From Lethocerus indicus (Eukaryota; Arthropoda; Insecta; Hemiptera; Belostomatidae), in assembly GCA_019843655.1 (NCBI GenBank), contig JACDQD010000002.1, positions 10,095,393-10,159,392 on the forward strand: a stretch of DNA of 64,000 bases. Direction: 5' to 3'. Position 1 is the first letter of the stretch, and each line of letters opens with the position of its first letter. Both the position numbers and the translations under genes were made by a program. The notes below the pieces were generated by a model that was not told the origin of the DNA, did no database searches, and saw only the letters and a list, made by a program, of their open reading frames with translations. Below are positions 11,601 to 27,061 of this stretch, one piece after another.

Positions 11601-14600
11601 TCGCTAGCTGCAGCAAAATTCATATTTTCTACTTCCGATTATCAAATCAAAATGTTCTCTCTTCTAGAGTAGAAAACTACTCTCCGCATTAACTCGCTCT
11701 GTATTTAACAATTGAAAGCGGATATTTCAAATGCAGAAACTGAACAAACATTCAATTATTCCTCCTATTCAAACACTGAGCGATAACCCCCGCCCTAGTG
11801 AATATTAGAAATGCTAAGGAGCCTTTTATCAAATTATTTAGCCGTATTGATCCGAATTGTAATATTCAATAATTCAATGGAATTTACATAATGAAGTGGA
11901 ACAGGCACTTGGGGGCACCGTCAGAGATACCCTGCGCGGTAGAATGTTATACTACGTTATTTGATGGAATTAATATTAAACATGCAGATTGCAACGTGCG
12001 AAACGTAAAAAGTAGTGTATTAAAAATTGAACATAACGAAAACCAGAATAACATTTATTCTATTCTTAGTGATTAAATGGTTTGTAGAGAGTTCTTCCAT
12101 GAAATGGTTAGCATTTTTACGCTCACATACACACCTAGTATCTCAGACAGGGAGCGAATGTCCCCTATGCTTAGAAATTCTGTAACATTGATCAAAGCCG
12201 ATCACACATGTAGGTTCAAGATGGAATTGAACCGCAACCAAGATTGTCTAAACGATTGGGTACCTCTACCAATTACGTAAGTAGATTAATAATTTAACAT
12301 CGATTGAGAAAATCATGTTTGCATTGAGAATTATTACAATTTGTGTATTATTTGGCGCATTTACAGATCTGTATTGTTTCTGAAATATTTTTTCATAGAA
12401 AATAATAATAAGTGGCCATTAGTAACGTATTAGTACTTACACATAATTAGTGAATCCAATTCCCCTAATTAGAGAGGAAATGGAATTTATAACATTCTTT
12501 CGGTTGGTGCTTACCGACCGTGTTTCCTAGCAAACTTAGGACACTTTCGGTTGTTACTTCCTGCTTGGAAGTTTCAGCTGGGCAGCACACGGCTGCAGTC
12601 CTATTAAGTGGCAGCCATTTCTTCCTTCTTTTTTCTTCTTTTATTGTGAGACTATATTAAATAAATTATAATCTTAACTTTAACTGTAAGACCGGTTTTA
12701 AACTGCATTAGTATATGCAGTATTTATGGGTTGTACGCGAGATTTAGTTTGATCTTTCTCTCCTGGATTTTTTGGTCTTTACTAATTTACTTATTATCTT
12801 TAGATATCTTTGAGGGGAATGGTGGGTTACCTGTCCTATTCGTTATACATGCATATACACAGTATTATAAACAATAGAGATGTTGCGCAATATTACATTG
12901 CGAAAATGGAAACATAAAATCGACAATTTAATCATATCGAAGAGTCAGTTTTAGATACTCGGAATTAAATTATAAGACTAAATCAGTATCATAAATGATA
13001 TTTTAATTGGAGAAAAGTAAATAGATTGTTAAGAGTTCTCATTTAGCGGCTGTACTTCACTTGCCATGAAGGTATTCTGATTTGATATTTGAGCTTTATA
13101 TGGTAGCGGCAGCTGACACCGGTGCCCCCATTACCACCAAAGCAGCAGTGATTCACCGATAGATAAAGGGCTGGGTACGATTTGAAATTGTATATATGCC
13201 CGGGGTTAGAGCCAAATAATCATTTCCATCAATCTGGCGTACGATTTCACGCTCTTTTTGCGCGTGGACATTCCAGTTCGACAATGGTAGAGTGATAATC
13301 ATTTGTCATTGTGTAACGTAATACAGTTTTTTGAATACCATTTCAAGGATACTTTACATTTGCTGAACCTCCAGTTTGAAATATGCACTCGGGCCACGCG
13401 TAACACATAAGTGAAGGCCAGCGAAAGCCTTTTCTGGAAATAATATTGTTTACAAACTATTTTAATATTTAAAATGACGGCTTCTTAAATTGTTATTAAT
13501 TACCGGAGTTGACCGTTACATATTTGTCAGCCACCACTTAATTGTTCTATTTTAGGTGACCCACTCTCGGAGAGGGGTGGAAATTCGTAAAGGAAAACCG
13601 GGAAATATATTCTGGGACCAGCTGGCGTGATTTATCCCACCGGGTGGCCGAGCCCTCCAACCCGACTCTGGGAATAATGAGCCCCCTCAATCCCTTATAA
13701 GCGGATATTTCTTAAAGATGGTAAATTCTGGCCAGTTTCATTTTGAATTACAGGACCGAAAGCTCACTGATTTCTGATCCCAATAATGAGAGCAGATTCT
13801 TTAGATTGTCAGATTTCATAAGATTAATTTGAATTTAATTTGTTCTCTGAGATCTAAGTTCAACACTTTGCATTCCGATGAGTATTATTTAACACGAAGC
13901 ATCGTTTGTTCTGCTCTCGCTATACTAGTGTTGGTCCTATACGAGAGCAGTATCGCCCAAACCTTATTTCTTCAGTTATATTGTAAGATATAAATGTAAA
14001 CGCTTCACTGCTACTCCAGTCCGATATTTCAACTTACATGTATTTCTAGTGACCGAAATGCAGTCTACCTTAAAGATATTTTAAGGGATTAATTCATTGC
14101 CCCTTCTATTACGAGAGACAAAAGACAGGTAGGAAGACAGAGTTATACGGCGGCATAAATAAAGAAGTATATTTAGCCGGCTGTAAATTTTGAAAAATAT
14201 AATGTATAAACGGACTATTAATTAGAGCGAAGGGCATTTAATTCTGTTATAATATGGGCCCAACCGAGGCGGAGGGCGCTCGTAACGATTTCATTTATCA
14301 CAGTTTTATCTGACTTACATTTCTTATTCTTATCAGGTCCGGGGAGGCGGGGCCTTGCCGGAGTGAATAAGCGCTTTCGGTTTCGTTCGGTTTGGTTTGA
14401 GGGTGGGTAGGGGTTGGTGTGACGTACCCAACCGGTGGCGATAGAGGGACCGCGACCGGGTTCAGCGTTTCGATATTTTATCCCGATACCGGGAGGAAAT
14501 GGAAGCCAATTGTTAAGACTCGGCAGGAAATTAACGCGCCGTCCAGTGCTGCTCTAAAAGGGCGTATACCGGCGGCCGTCAGTTGAGTTTCTGGCAATCG

Positions 14601-16538
14601 GCCGGTGGAAACCTAATTTCCAGAACAATGTTGGGCCCGGGCTCCGGCAGGAATTCTCTGACCTAGTTCCCCACCAGTTTTCTTATTCCCTACCCGGCGA
14701 ATCAGCCCGACGGGACCGCCGCTACTTAACCAATTTGAAAAAGCCTTCCCCTAATACTGGGATCTTTCCCGGCAAAGTTCAACCCTTAGATTCGTACCGG
14801 TGACGTTTGGTTGCAATTTCGAGATTCGCCTCGATATCTCGGGGAGAATTTCACACAATTTTGTGTAAAACGTTGCGGGTCCCTCACATGAAGACTAACT
14901 CACCCGTGTTTAATAAACCTAATTTTTATTATTAAACTTTGAGGAATTTGAAAAGTATTGTCGCCATACGAACCCAATATTATAATAATACTACATTAAT
15001 TCTGCACCCTGAAACAAAAATGTCTGCGCTGCCATTCAATACAATATGGAGCTGGTCTGTCTTGTTATTCTTATGTTGATGATTTTTATTTACTTTTCAT
15101 AGTTCAGTAATTGTATGCATTTGCGTTTAAGAAATAATTTAAGTTTTTTCTATTCAACGTGTCAAATTGTTTTTAATTGTCAGATGGGTAATTTAACGAC
15201 ATCTTTTGGACTCGGCGAAGATAAAATCGTTTGCGAGGTGCTCCTCGTTCCTCCCTCATAAAATAGCTTAACTAAGGGGTAAAAAATTAGGTGCAGTATT
15301 TCAAAAATTATTTTATAACCTTCAAGCGACAATGAATAATTTATGAGATATAATATACACGAGGGCCTTTTTAATTATAAATTGAGGCGCGCGGAGTGTC
15401 CTTAACCTGGGCTCTTCCCTCCTACGTAAGGGATTAATGCCGACGTTTCAAGTTGAATTAATGATATTATAGACTATAAAGTGTAGTGTTATCTTTAATC
15501 AAATGTAAGGAATTTGAGAAGTTAAATCCCATCATAACTCTCAATGAGCTATTGAATAAATTGGCATTATGTTAATCATTAAATATAGTTTTATTTATTA
15601 TATATTTAGGCGCACGAATAAGGTGGATTAAAAATTAACCGGTTTCTTATAATTGTGAACATCATAAATACCCACTTCTTCAGTGCCATCTGGAACAACC
15701 TGATTCAATAATTTATTTACTTCAGTTATTACAAAACAACAAATTTCAAAACATAAATGTTATATTGTCTAGGTTATGAAGTTATATTATATCAATGTTT
15801 TTAAAATAAATGGTAACTTATATAGCTAATAACTGATATTTCTCATTCAACTAATATTACTTAATATGATATATCCTCACATACAGTTCTTAAATAGTGT
15901 TTATTGAGTTATATTTCAGTCCTTATGAAATGAAATACTCTGAAAGTACGAAGAGATTGAATTAGGCTGTACACAAGAGTGATGAGTCGCGAGTTGGTTT
16001 GGATATTAGGCCTACGGTATGGGACCGAATGAGTGCTCCCGGTAACCACCGTGGAGCGACGGGCCGATATTTAGTCGGAATTGAGTGGAAATGAGACGCC
16101 CTCACGGGCAGGAAATACAGGGTTTATTACCCGCCCGCATAAACCCGAGCGCCATTCAACTCATAGCTTTTTACTTATCAAGACGGACTTACAGGGCGGG
16201 CCTAATGCGAAAACCGCCCACGAATTTATTCCTGTAGGCGGCCCGCCGGGAAATGACGGAAATAAAGTGAATTTTAGCTGGTTCAATGTATGTCGCTATA
16301 TTCAGAACCAGTGTTAGCTCTCTCACCATACCATATACCATACCCTTATTACCTTCTACATGCACGTTCATTTCTCAATACAAATATCCCACAATTGTAA
16401 CTACCAAATACGTTTTATGAATAATAATTCTTGGCTCTGTGTGTGAGCTAATTGTGGGTTTTGTTGGCAAGGTATATGGAATATCATTATTCCTGCGATT
16501 CTTTGACTCCTCACGCACTATTCACTCCTAAGCTAATA

Positions 16539-16540
<2 letters not shown>
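8631..16540 (+). other. Putative intron 1, first part; no gene seen
   Basis: AT-rich sequence with isolated GC-rich islands at about 13560-13690 and 14240-14880. The latter contains a TGACGT CRE-like core near 14420. A near-tandem ATGGTTAG motif repeats at about 9993-10022. Short frames are not supported as genes. Confidence 0.4.

Positions 16541-16609
<69 letters not shown>
16541..16609. repeat. (CT)34 microsatellite
   Basis: A perfect CT dinucleotide run of 69 bp. On the opposite strand it reads GAGAGA, the binding motif of the insect GAGA factor, so a chromatin role within the putative sNPF intron is possible but unproven. It also generates no meaningful reading frame. Confidence 0.97.
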
Positions 16610-16611
<2 letters not shown>

Positions 16612-19600
16612 ACTATTTCAGAGTATGACAAAACGAATATCCCCGGTATAAATGTCCGGAGGCCTACATTATTCATAACTTTTGTGGTTTCTATATAATG
16701 CCGATGTCAAAGTTAAATCCCCGCTTATAAAGCACTTCGGTAGCATATTTTCCCCTATAACAGCGAATTGGCTTCAACAGTTGTGTGCGAAGAATGGTAA
16801 CGCGAGCGATTAAAATATGGTAGAATATTCGGTAGATTCTGTATTGTATAACTTATCTGCGGTTGAAGGTAACTATATAACCTAATGAAATATAACATAA
16901 ATTACAGGAAGCTGTAGGAGTTAGTTAGTTGACATGTCAAGGAATATTTTCGACACCTTCGATAGAAATAACATCCCATTGGCCTATGATTACTGTTAGA
17001 AATGACTGTACGAACTAAACCTAAAACGTAGTTCTAACGGCAAATGTGTAGAATACTGTTGTTCAGTAACGGCGCCGTAAAACGCCGGATCAGCGAGGCT
17101 GGGGTGTATGGTAGGTTAGTATCAGAGGTGCCGTTCATACACGGCATCGTCCGTTCGGAATAAAATAATAAACATTTAGCACGTTAGCATCGTACTAAAT
17201 ATTCTATGAACGTAATAGTGGATGTATTCTTCAGAGATATGTTGAAATGTGAGAAATACTTTTACCTCTGAAAATTAACAGTATGGGATGAAACTTATCG
17301 TTTTAGAAACATGTACAAATGAAAAAGAATTTCTTTAATTATAAGGAACTGATTAATTCATCCGGTAGAAAACACATACATCATGAAGAAATGTGGTACA
17401 AAATCCAAATATTATATTTGAAAACGAAGACGAGTTTAAGCTACCAAATATACTGGGAACCACATGCAAAGGACTTTATTATTTATAAGGGAAATTTAAG
17501 GACGTAGATCGAATGTCCCCAAAGCCACGGAGGTCATTCAATAAGTTGGCCTGGTCTATGGCAGCTGTGGGTGTGTCGGTCTAAGGAAGGAACTCGGCTA
17601 ATGAGTCCCAGTGACTCTCCATCCGTGATGGGCCCTACGCTTCCGCTTCATTGCTTCAAAACACATCATCCCAGTACATATCGGTATTAGTCAACTCTGA
17701 TCCTGACCACTCATACCGGCTTGAAGCCGGTTTCTACGCTTCTCCAATATCCCACGAATACGATTTATTGCTAAAGTTTCAACTAATAAGCAAAATTATT
17801 TGCCCCGGTTTCCGTTTAGACAAGTCCTTTCCTACACTCACGCACACACTATGAATTTATTCTAAAATGTGAATATAATTAAATCCCTCGTCTGATAATT
17901 CACATACAAAAAATATAGCAACCGTAACAAAAATAAAGAAATAAGTTCTATGCATGTTTTAAGGCCTGCACGTAGTCCTATTTTGAATATAAACCTCTTC
18001 GATGGTTTTCATGTATTGAACAGAAGCAATTCAACTTATGCCGTATTCAGTTTTTTTCATACGTGGAATGAAGGAAACAGAACGAGCGTTGGGATTATGA
18101 AATGGGTTTTGGCCGCTTGCAAAACTTCGGTAATGGAAGTTGTCACTTCTGACGTCAGTTTAATTTTTTGTTTGTATATACTGCCCAGTCTAACAATTAC
18201 GAATGACTGCCAGCAACTCCATTTTGACGGCTTTAGAATCCTGTTGTTTGGCTACTCCATTTCAATCGAAAAAATATTTACTGCTATTGTATATTTTCAA
18301 ATTGTTATGTTCCCATTATTACCATAGGTTTCTTAACCGAAAATATAAATTTCTGTCTCATTGGGGAATAGAAATCGACCTCTAAGCAAATTTATAATAG
18401 CCAGTGCCTATGGATATACATAAGCACTTACTTCTTTGAAGGAAAGAATGCTTAACGATGAAAATTTCATATCTTGTAATTAAACCGTAGACTTGAAATT
18501 TAATATATTTGCAAAAAGACGGGCTTAAGGTTTCATTAAATAAATCTGTTTCATTTCACTAAGAACAATCAAGGCCAATGAATCTAAATTTAGCCCGACT
18601 TGCTAATATATATTACACTGGGTGTACCGTTAGGAATCCGCATTAACTAGAATTGATGGCAACTAATCCCCAAATTAGAATTGGTCAAAGGCAAATTGCA
18701 CCCAACAATTGGATTTAATTGAGTAATGTCTCTTAAATTAGATATTAGAAACAAGCGACACTTACAATCGCAGAAAACTGGCCAAATAGTGACAGAAATC
18801 TATATCTATTTCGTTAATAACTTTTAGCTTTTATTATTTTGGCCTAAATTATATTTCTACGTAGTATTTGAAGAGTACAGTCATATTTCCGCCATTAAGA
18901 ACGTATCCTATGTCAATCTAACCTAACCTAAGTACACATACATACAGCATACATAAGTGCAGCATAAATTAAATTTTTTGTGGTCAATTGGATTCGATAA
19001 GTTGAAATTTGATAACTGAGACTGATTGAGCTTTGTTTAGTTTCTCTTCAATTCTCGGTTTCTTACTAATGCTCGGATTCTGGTATAATTCCAACAATAT
19101 TGATATTATTGAATCGATAAAATCAAGAATTCAGTGGTATCGGACTCGACCCCTTTATAACTTTTTTCGGTACATCCTAATCTATGACGTTATCGTAAAT
19201 TTTACTAATGTTCAGTTTATCATCCATTGATGTGATAGTAGGTCGGCAGTATTCCTGACACAATAATAGCGCCACCAGTCCGACTTAATACCAGTAATAA
19301 ATTTCACGCAGGTGAAACCCACTTTTTTTGGGTTCCCTCGAGGTGAACTTCTCATCAAGAAACATCGAATGGTAACTGACTCAAAACCTACTGTGCAATT
19401 TGGGCCTTTGTGTGAGTATATTTTTAAGACGTATTTCTAAGAAATAAAAACCTCTTAATATTTTCATGAATTAACAATAGCTAATTACCAACCGCATTAT
19501 TTTCTAATAAGGAATATCATTTCTGATGCCGAAAAGTTTCAGTTACTATGATATGTCGTTATCACATTGTTATATGATTAAGTATTTCTCTAAAATATTA

Positions 19601-22600
19601 TAAACTAAACAGTTCTAAAATATTTATGTGTATAACAGTACTTTTTTAATTTTCTATATTCAAATCGTCTGCTTAATAATATGGACCCTTGTCCTGTTAC
19701 GATTCATCGATTAAAGCAAAAGTTCTAACGAAATAAATATTCAACACAATTCCCTGCGCTTCCATCTGTTACAGCGAAAACGAGGGGGGGGGATTTTATA
19801 AAATTTGAGATTTGCATTCCAGGTTGTAGATGTAATTTGTGACATCATTGTATCTCTACATTTTGTCCAAGTGTAATCGAAGATACCGCACGCACTACGG
19901 ACAGGTTATGTGGTGGATAGGAAAGCAGTAGCTATAAACTGCTGGGAAGCATATACAAATTAATCGGATCGGCTTTGTCGGAAAATGGCGTGCCGCGAGG
20001 AGCTGTTGGGCTGGTCCTATGGGGAAATATTAGAATGATGGTTTTGTGGGCAGGCCACTGGGTGTTAGAGCTCTGGCCGTGACAACACCTCCCCGGGGCC
20101 TCTCGACAATTGGTGCTGCGGGTAATGCGATTTCGAACGGGCCTTGTGCGGGATTTGCTTCCCCCACTTTGGGCGCTCATAGCCCAGGTACTGCCCAAGG
20201 GTGTAATCCAATTTTGGAGAAGCGGGGCCGTTTTGAGAAGTGGCCCGTTTTTTGGCCACCTCAGAAATTAATTCGGGCCGACAGCGGCCCTCGTATTTAA
20301 CACCGGTCTCCTATCAATTACCACTTATGGTATCGGACATTTATTGAGGCGGTTTCCTGCCATTAGCACGAGCGGTGAATCCTATTATCCGGCGTTCAGT
20401 GTCAGTGAATTTTATAGTGGACCAGTAACGTCCAGTCCGATAAGGACAGGCATAACATCGATGATATTCTTGCGAAAAAGGTTACAATAAATATTTTTGT
20501 AATCATGCCCAAAATACAATAAAACAATAAACGGAAATAAAACGGTTACCAAGATCAAAATCATTACATTCAATCATACGAATAATATTATAGCGAAACC
20601 AATACAATGTCATAGTCTTTTACGTTCAACATACTCTAGATGCAATCATCTATCGACAATGCTTAATTCAACAATACCGCGATTAACTCATTTTACAAAT
20701 AGTAGATAGTTAAAAATGGATTAATTAGACTTGTGGTTCGCCAATGTTTTTCTGTTTTCATTGCGATCGAAAGAATTCCAATTAACAACTTTACCCAGTT
20801 CTGGGCAATCTAGGCCAATCTGAAATATATTCCGAACTTTTTCTATTACATGAACGATCAGGAGAAGGGATATTCAATTTAAACAAAAAAAATCCCAATA
20901 TTGCTGCTATCCTGTCGAGCAGAGTTTGTTCTTAAACCTCTTCATATAAGCGGATCGGATTATAGGCATCTAGTTATCTATATTTATCATTAAATTTTGT
21001 GGTGACTTTAAACCTGTTTCTATCTACTTTTTGTCTGGCAAAGCCCGGTATTATTACGTAGTTGAACTTTGACAAAGTCATATTCAATAAGTCCGGAATC
21101 AGCGGTCATCGATCGCCAGACTGAAGATTCTTGGTGTTATTAACCCATAACAGTCAGTCTACACAAACTATTATTCCTATTAATTTTCTACTATTAATAT
21201 CCAAACTATACCAAATTATTAAAAGAGATTCCTCCTTTATCTGCTCAAAACGTTCCGAATAGTTATTTAAGAGTACACGTTGATATCTAGAGGCGGAAAA
21301 TATAATAAACTCAAAAGCAGCTGCCATCTACCTGGCCGACTTGTCCATTATCACTTTAACAAGTGTCTGCTGAAGACCATTCATCTCAATGGCCTTATCT
21401 AAAAATGGATCTTCAATTTATGTTTCTGCATAATGCACACTACGTGGTGTTAGGGTTAGGATATTGGGCCTAAAATTTACCCATTCACCATTTTTACCCT
21501 TAGGGGAAATGCTTCTTTTAAAATGCTGTACTAAATCCCTAGATTCATTATTGTTTTTAGGCGTTATAAACTGCGGTAAATTTTGTAATTAAAAAGTTTT
21601 TTTAAATCGACAGATTAATTAATGGTATGGACTGTGACATTTAGCTTATTTTTAATATGTCCAGTTTTAAAATGCCTATTAATATGTATTATTAATGTTT
21701 TATAATATTTCTTTCTGTATCCATAAAACTACAAAAATCTACTTTAAAAACTTTAATAAATATAAAAAATCCAGTATACAAGAAGGGAGTCGATAAGATA
21801 TTAATCACTAATATAATTTAATACAATAACATAATATTTAATTAACGATTATTTCTTGAAACCATCAACTGGTCAATTACAAATGATTCCTCAAATTAGA
21901 ATGTGAACAAATGTAATGTCAAGGCACAAACCAACATTTTGTAATTCCATTAACTTCGATACCGAGCACAGTTTATAGGAATAATGAAATCTGTTTAAAG
22001 AAATTATTAAAGAAAATCATAAACAGCATTTCAATTCAGCGGTTTTTATTTATTATTCAATATTCTACGCTTTATTCAGAGGGAAATGTTTTTACGTTAT
22101 CGCATCGTTTTGGAGTTTTTTGGAACATAAAATTCCCACCAGGCCGTAAAAGTTTAGGGAAGGATTTCTTTTTGTGAAGTACTTTATCAGGGACACTAAT
22201 CAAAAGACATATAATTTTTATTGAACTGATCATTTTCGCTGAATGAAGTAGCTGAAATTAAGAAGGCAATGTATTGTTTCCAACCTGAAAATCGGATAAT
22301 TATCATCATCGTAACCAAATGAAAAATAATCCTCTTTATATTTCGACGTTTAGTTTAAAACCGAATAGGCTGCTTATTTTAGCTCTAAAAGCAATAATAA
22401 CGTTTTAACCGTACTAGCGAGCAATGTATGATAAATCTCATCAATTGGGCATTTGAATTTACTACGAGTTTAGTAATTCATTTAAATCACAATAATCACA
22501 CTGTTTATGGATACTGCTACACTGTGGTTCCTTTCCTCCTAAGGACCATTATAACGTTCTTTGATATTAATATTGGCGGCGATAGATCCATAAAGACTGC

Positions 22601-25600
22601 GAGTAGGTGTGGTATAAGAAGAGACTGGACAGAGATGGCCAGAACAAACGATTGCGTTCGAATCGTAAATTTTTACATTAATTTTTGGTTGATTATTGGG
22701 TCGCTTTATGCTATATGTTTGTTTTTAATTGCAAAACTTACGCGTTTTTATTTCTTCCAAACTTTGTATAAGACCGTATTCACTTTCAAAAGGTTAACTC
22801 CGTTCTATTTTACATCAAAATGTTTGTACTCGCCCTACCACGACCTCAGCTAAAACACGGCCCGTACAGCGGCAAGAAGCACCTTCCAAAAATAAGGAAT
22901 GGGAGCATCGACCGGTCAGTTCCCAATGCTCCTTTGTCCTGTTGAATTCCTCAGGATTTGGACCGCAAGGATGTCGGCCGCAAATATTCTTATAGAACGT
23001 TAGAGGCGAAGAGAAGCATGTGACGGTGACCCTGTAGATCGCGTACCTCGTACGCAGTTGAGATTCGAGTATCTGAACGAAAACATAAAACTCTTTCCAG
23101 AAATTGTTCCCTTTCTATCGTTTCTGTTGTCCGTACCAACGGCTCGATATTTTGGCTTCAAATTTGGCGGCTTAGGATTGAAAATTTCAACTAAGTGTAC
23201 AGGTAAAAACTGTATTTCAGTCTTTGATCGCCATGTCTGCTATAGGAAATACAGTACTGTACAGATGCACGAGGGATAAAAATTGCAATAGGGTGGAAAA
23301 TAATTCATATGATCATGGAATAATAATAATGGAATAAATTCCATCCCGTGCACGTACACTGTCCGGGTACAAACACAGGGAATACTCCCGAATATAAATG
23401 AGAGGGGCCGAGCCGTTGAGGCAATAGGCTCGAAAATTACATCCAGCCGACGGGTTTGGTTACAAGTTTGGGTTAATGAAACACTACATTCTTCTTTTGA
23501 TATTAAAATATGATTACTCTGTCAAGGTATTCAATATTGCCCACATCTTGTAATAAAAGTGTATAAACATAATTAAAAGTGTAAATTAGAGTAATGATAT
23601 GAATAAACGAATTATTCCAATGTAAAGAACTAACAATAGTATTCTCAATGTAAAAGAATTTTTATATTAAGCCCTGAAATCTAAGTATTAATATAAATAA
23701 TTTCGAGGGAACACCTAAGATTTTTAGCAAAATAGAATATTTTCGTTATTAAAAAACCGTTGAGGGGGGCCTTTTTTCCAACAGTTGAAAAAACGCTACG
23801 TTAAACGAGGGCTGACTCCCTTAGTCATCTGGAAAGAAAGGCTGGCAACCCTATAAGGAAAACAAAGTCACGTTGCCAACCACTCAACCCAGGCTTGCTC
23901 CGGACCCTCGTAAGGGCGAAATTTCTCCCCCTGACAAAATAAAAGATGAAAAATTTGTCGCTCGAACCGAGAATTGTAGCTAGGACATCCCTCCCGACAG
24001 TCCTCTCCACGTTGATCGCCGCATGAAAACACGTTACCTTAACAAAAGTCATAAATTATTCATTATCCAATTTGTTCAGGGTCTCTGGCTTACTGTACTG
24101 ACATTAATTTTTTGTTTCTAAACTGATGTTGGATTTGTCCGCTCGTACTTTCGCTCAGTTAATTAGGTAAACAATAGAAGGGCAGTGAAAATTTATAATT
24201 AATTTCATAATTCCTTCCTGTTACAATTATTACATTCAGAAACACTCCTGAGTAGTGGATGTCCATAGAAGAACGATCGTAATTTGTCCTCGTACCTAAT
24301 AAGGTACTGGTATTAGAACTGGAAGTAAAGATAACACATAATATAAATAAGATAAGAATAAGATAATTGAATATTTAATTTACTATACGATATTTAACTT
24401 GTTTGACCGCTTGGTTTAGTTAACCAGATATATTAGTGCCAGTATTTTTCAAATTAATTTTGCTAATCTATGAAACTATGTCATTCAAAGCAGCCATTTG
24501 TCCGATTCCATTTAAATTATTTCCAAAATAATTTTATATAGATATATAAAAATATATTATTGAAAATTTCGTTTCCGTCCCTTACAGTGAAAATTCGCAT
24601 TATTCTCATCGGCTACGTCCACTCGGTGGATAAAAGTTTGAGGCCTTAATATCTCAACTTAGACGATGTCATGTACAACGCCATTATTTAAAGCCTACCC
24701 TTACGATTTAATCTCAATGGTAACAAACAAAGAAACTAATTTGATGACTGTATATTACAAGGAATAATTTAAGGGATGATGTATATATCATGTAAATTAC
24801 CCTCCTCATCACAAAACTTTGGTTAGTCCATCGTACTTTCATTCGCACCATCGTTCGGAACTTTTTGAAATCCTCAATGACAATAACTTTTTCTATTCCT
24901 TATTCCTCGGTTAACAAGAGGCGCGAAATGGACCTCAGCAAACTTAGTTGGGATTGATCCCTCGAACCTCGATCCAAATGTAATTTACCGTGGCGTCCGC
25001 ATCCTTTCGTTCTTTATTCAACTGTACATTTTTCAAAACGTGGTTGGAGTACTTGCCCCCGTCCACCGCATTCAGCAATCGCCTTCAGCAGTTTCATATC
25101 GTATATTGAGTCTATAGAAAAATATAAGTTAAGTATTTATTACTGCACAGTGAACTATACTTTCCGCATGCTGATGTGTGTATTTGTAACCACTCAAATA
25201 TATAACCCCTATTAAATTAATATTAACATTCATGAATTATGTCTTCCTTTGAAAAAACTGAGGGATACTGAAAATATAGGTTTAAGATCAACCCATCTGT
25301 ATAATACCTGTTTTGTCAAGAAGTTGTAGACGTGATTACACAAAACGTGAAGACGCGAAGGGTTTTATTTTATAATTCGCGTGCTTAACCATCTACAGTA
25401 CATAGTAAAATTCGAGTACAAAATTGAAAAAATAATTGCCCGCCCCATCTTAACTAGTCGCAAAAATACCAAACGAATATATAAAATAAACATTTCCTGG
25501 TTATATTTATAAAAGAGAAATATCTAAATAACTGGAAATTTGCCAACTTTCAATTCATATTAATAATATTAATTAATAAGCATACTGCGTACACGTCAAG

Positions 25601-27061
25601 AATATAAAATGTAGCACGATCCGCAACAGTATTCAAATAAGCACTATCTCGTACTGCTACATACTCTAATCCATTGCTAAAAAGGACTTGCACATAAGGT
25701 GCATGCTTTCTTTTTCTTACTTTCGGGAATTCAGGATTACATTTTGCTAGAAACAGGATGTTGATATGTTTTTTCGTAGTTCATGCATATGTAGATCGCG
25801 GCAATGCAAATTTGCCAAAGTAAAGCCACATTTTCAAGAACTATATTCAACCACATACCGCTCTAGAAAGGTACTAAACAAAAGTATGGTATAAAGATAT
25901 AAGACACGGAGAGATTATTACACATTACATTAATACATTACTACGCATTAATTATTACACATAATTTGTAAATTGATTATACTATAGCGCTTTTTCATTA
26001 TTTATCTCATGTTCATTCTCTGATTATTTATTTCCATAACAAATTCAACGGAGATTAATTCACCTGCCAATAAAGCAGAGGTTATTCAGTGGCCAAAAAA
26101 CGGTTTGAAACTAAATTGTCATTCGACGGATACATTTCAAAGTCAGTCTTAATTCCGAAAACCCACTTCTCTTCTTCTTTCTTTCCGAATTGAAAAGTTC
26201 CCCGTTTCAGTGCGCTTCAAACACCAATGGCACTTCTCTGTACGCAAACCGATAGGCATTAATTTAACATTCTGTCTCCTCTAAAAACGTTCTTTAAACC
26301 TGTAGTTTTTGAATAAATGGGCACCTTCTTCTAAAACATCAATCAGGGACCGTATTTATTTTTTCGTAAATATTTATGCGGTAAATAGAACAAATGTAAT
26401 TAGTATGTAGGTATCAGTGACCGGGCGAGCGGTGAAAGAAAATCTGACGCCCGGTTAATTTTGTCAGTAACCATGACTTTGTCCCTCACATTTATCATCC
26501 CATCTCTCTTTGACGTTTCTGCGTTTGTTTCGCCCCCCGGAGCCCGTAAAAACAATATTCTCCCCTACTTTATGCCTCCCAATGTTTTCGACGCTGACAG
26601 TCGAGGAAATAAAACCTCTTATCAGATGCATAGCATTTCGTTACGGTGGGGGAAGAATTATTAGTTGCCGAGATATTGGTTGGGGCGGTGGCCGCCGGTT
26701 CAGGATATCTATCTCCGATATCTATCGGTCCATCTCTACAACCTGTATAAATCCCTGCCCAATAAGGTCGCCTGAATTGGACGTACGACACCTATAATCC
26801 ATTCTCACCGGCCAACTCATCTTATTATTGAAAATATTTCATATGCACGTGTTCAAAGGGATTGCCGTTGGTTATTCGTGCCTTTGATGTCTATTCACTA
26901 TGAAATAGAAATCTGAATATTTCCTTTATATGTCGACATAGTTGCGGTCTAAATTCCTGTAATACTATATTTATTTTTTTATCATAATATAGAACTTAAG
27001 TCCTGGAGTTTTAACGGTGCACGATTCTTATAAATATTCTCCATTGGGCCTTTCGAAAAAG
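16610..27061 (+). other. Putative intron 1, middle part; no gene seen
   Basis: No supported gene. GC-richer patches lie at about 17500-17650, 19980-20300, 22860-23060 and 23780-24050; overlapping frames within 19932-20300 on both strands reflect low stop-codon density there rather than coding. Short telomere-like motifs (CTAACCTAACCTAA at 18918-18931 and TTAGGGTTAGG at 21450-21460) are too brief to be telomeric repeats. A 141-codon frame at 22428-22853 has hydrophobic stretches but no recognisable family. Confidence 0.4.

Noticed and set aside
18918..18931. CCTAA repeats resembling the insect telomere unit
   Set aside because: Only two to three units; the same holds for TTAGGGTTAGG at 21450-21460. 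Too short for an interstitial telomeric array.
19932..20300. Three overlapping frames on both strands
   Set aside because: Stop codons are rare because the island is GC-rich; overlapping frames on both strands argue against any one being coding.
22428..22853. 141-codon frame with hydrophobic segments
   Set aside because: Hydrophobic residues follow from T-rich sequence; no recognised membrane-protein family and no splice or promoter context.
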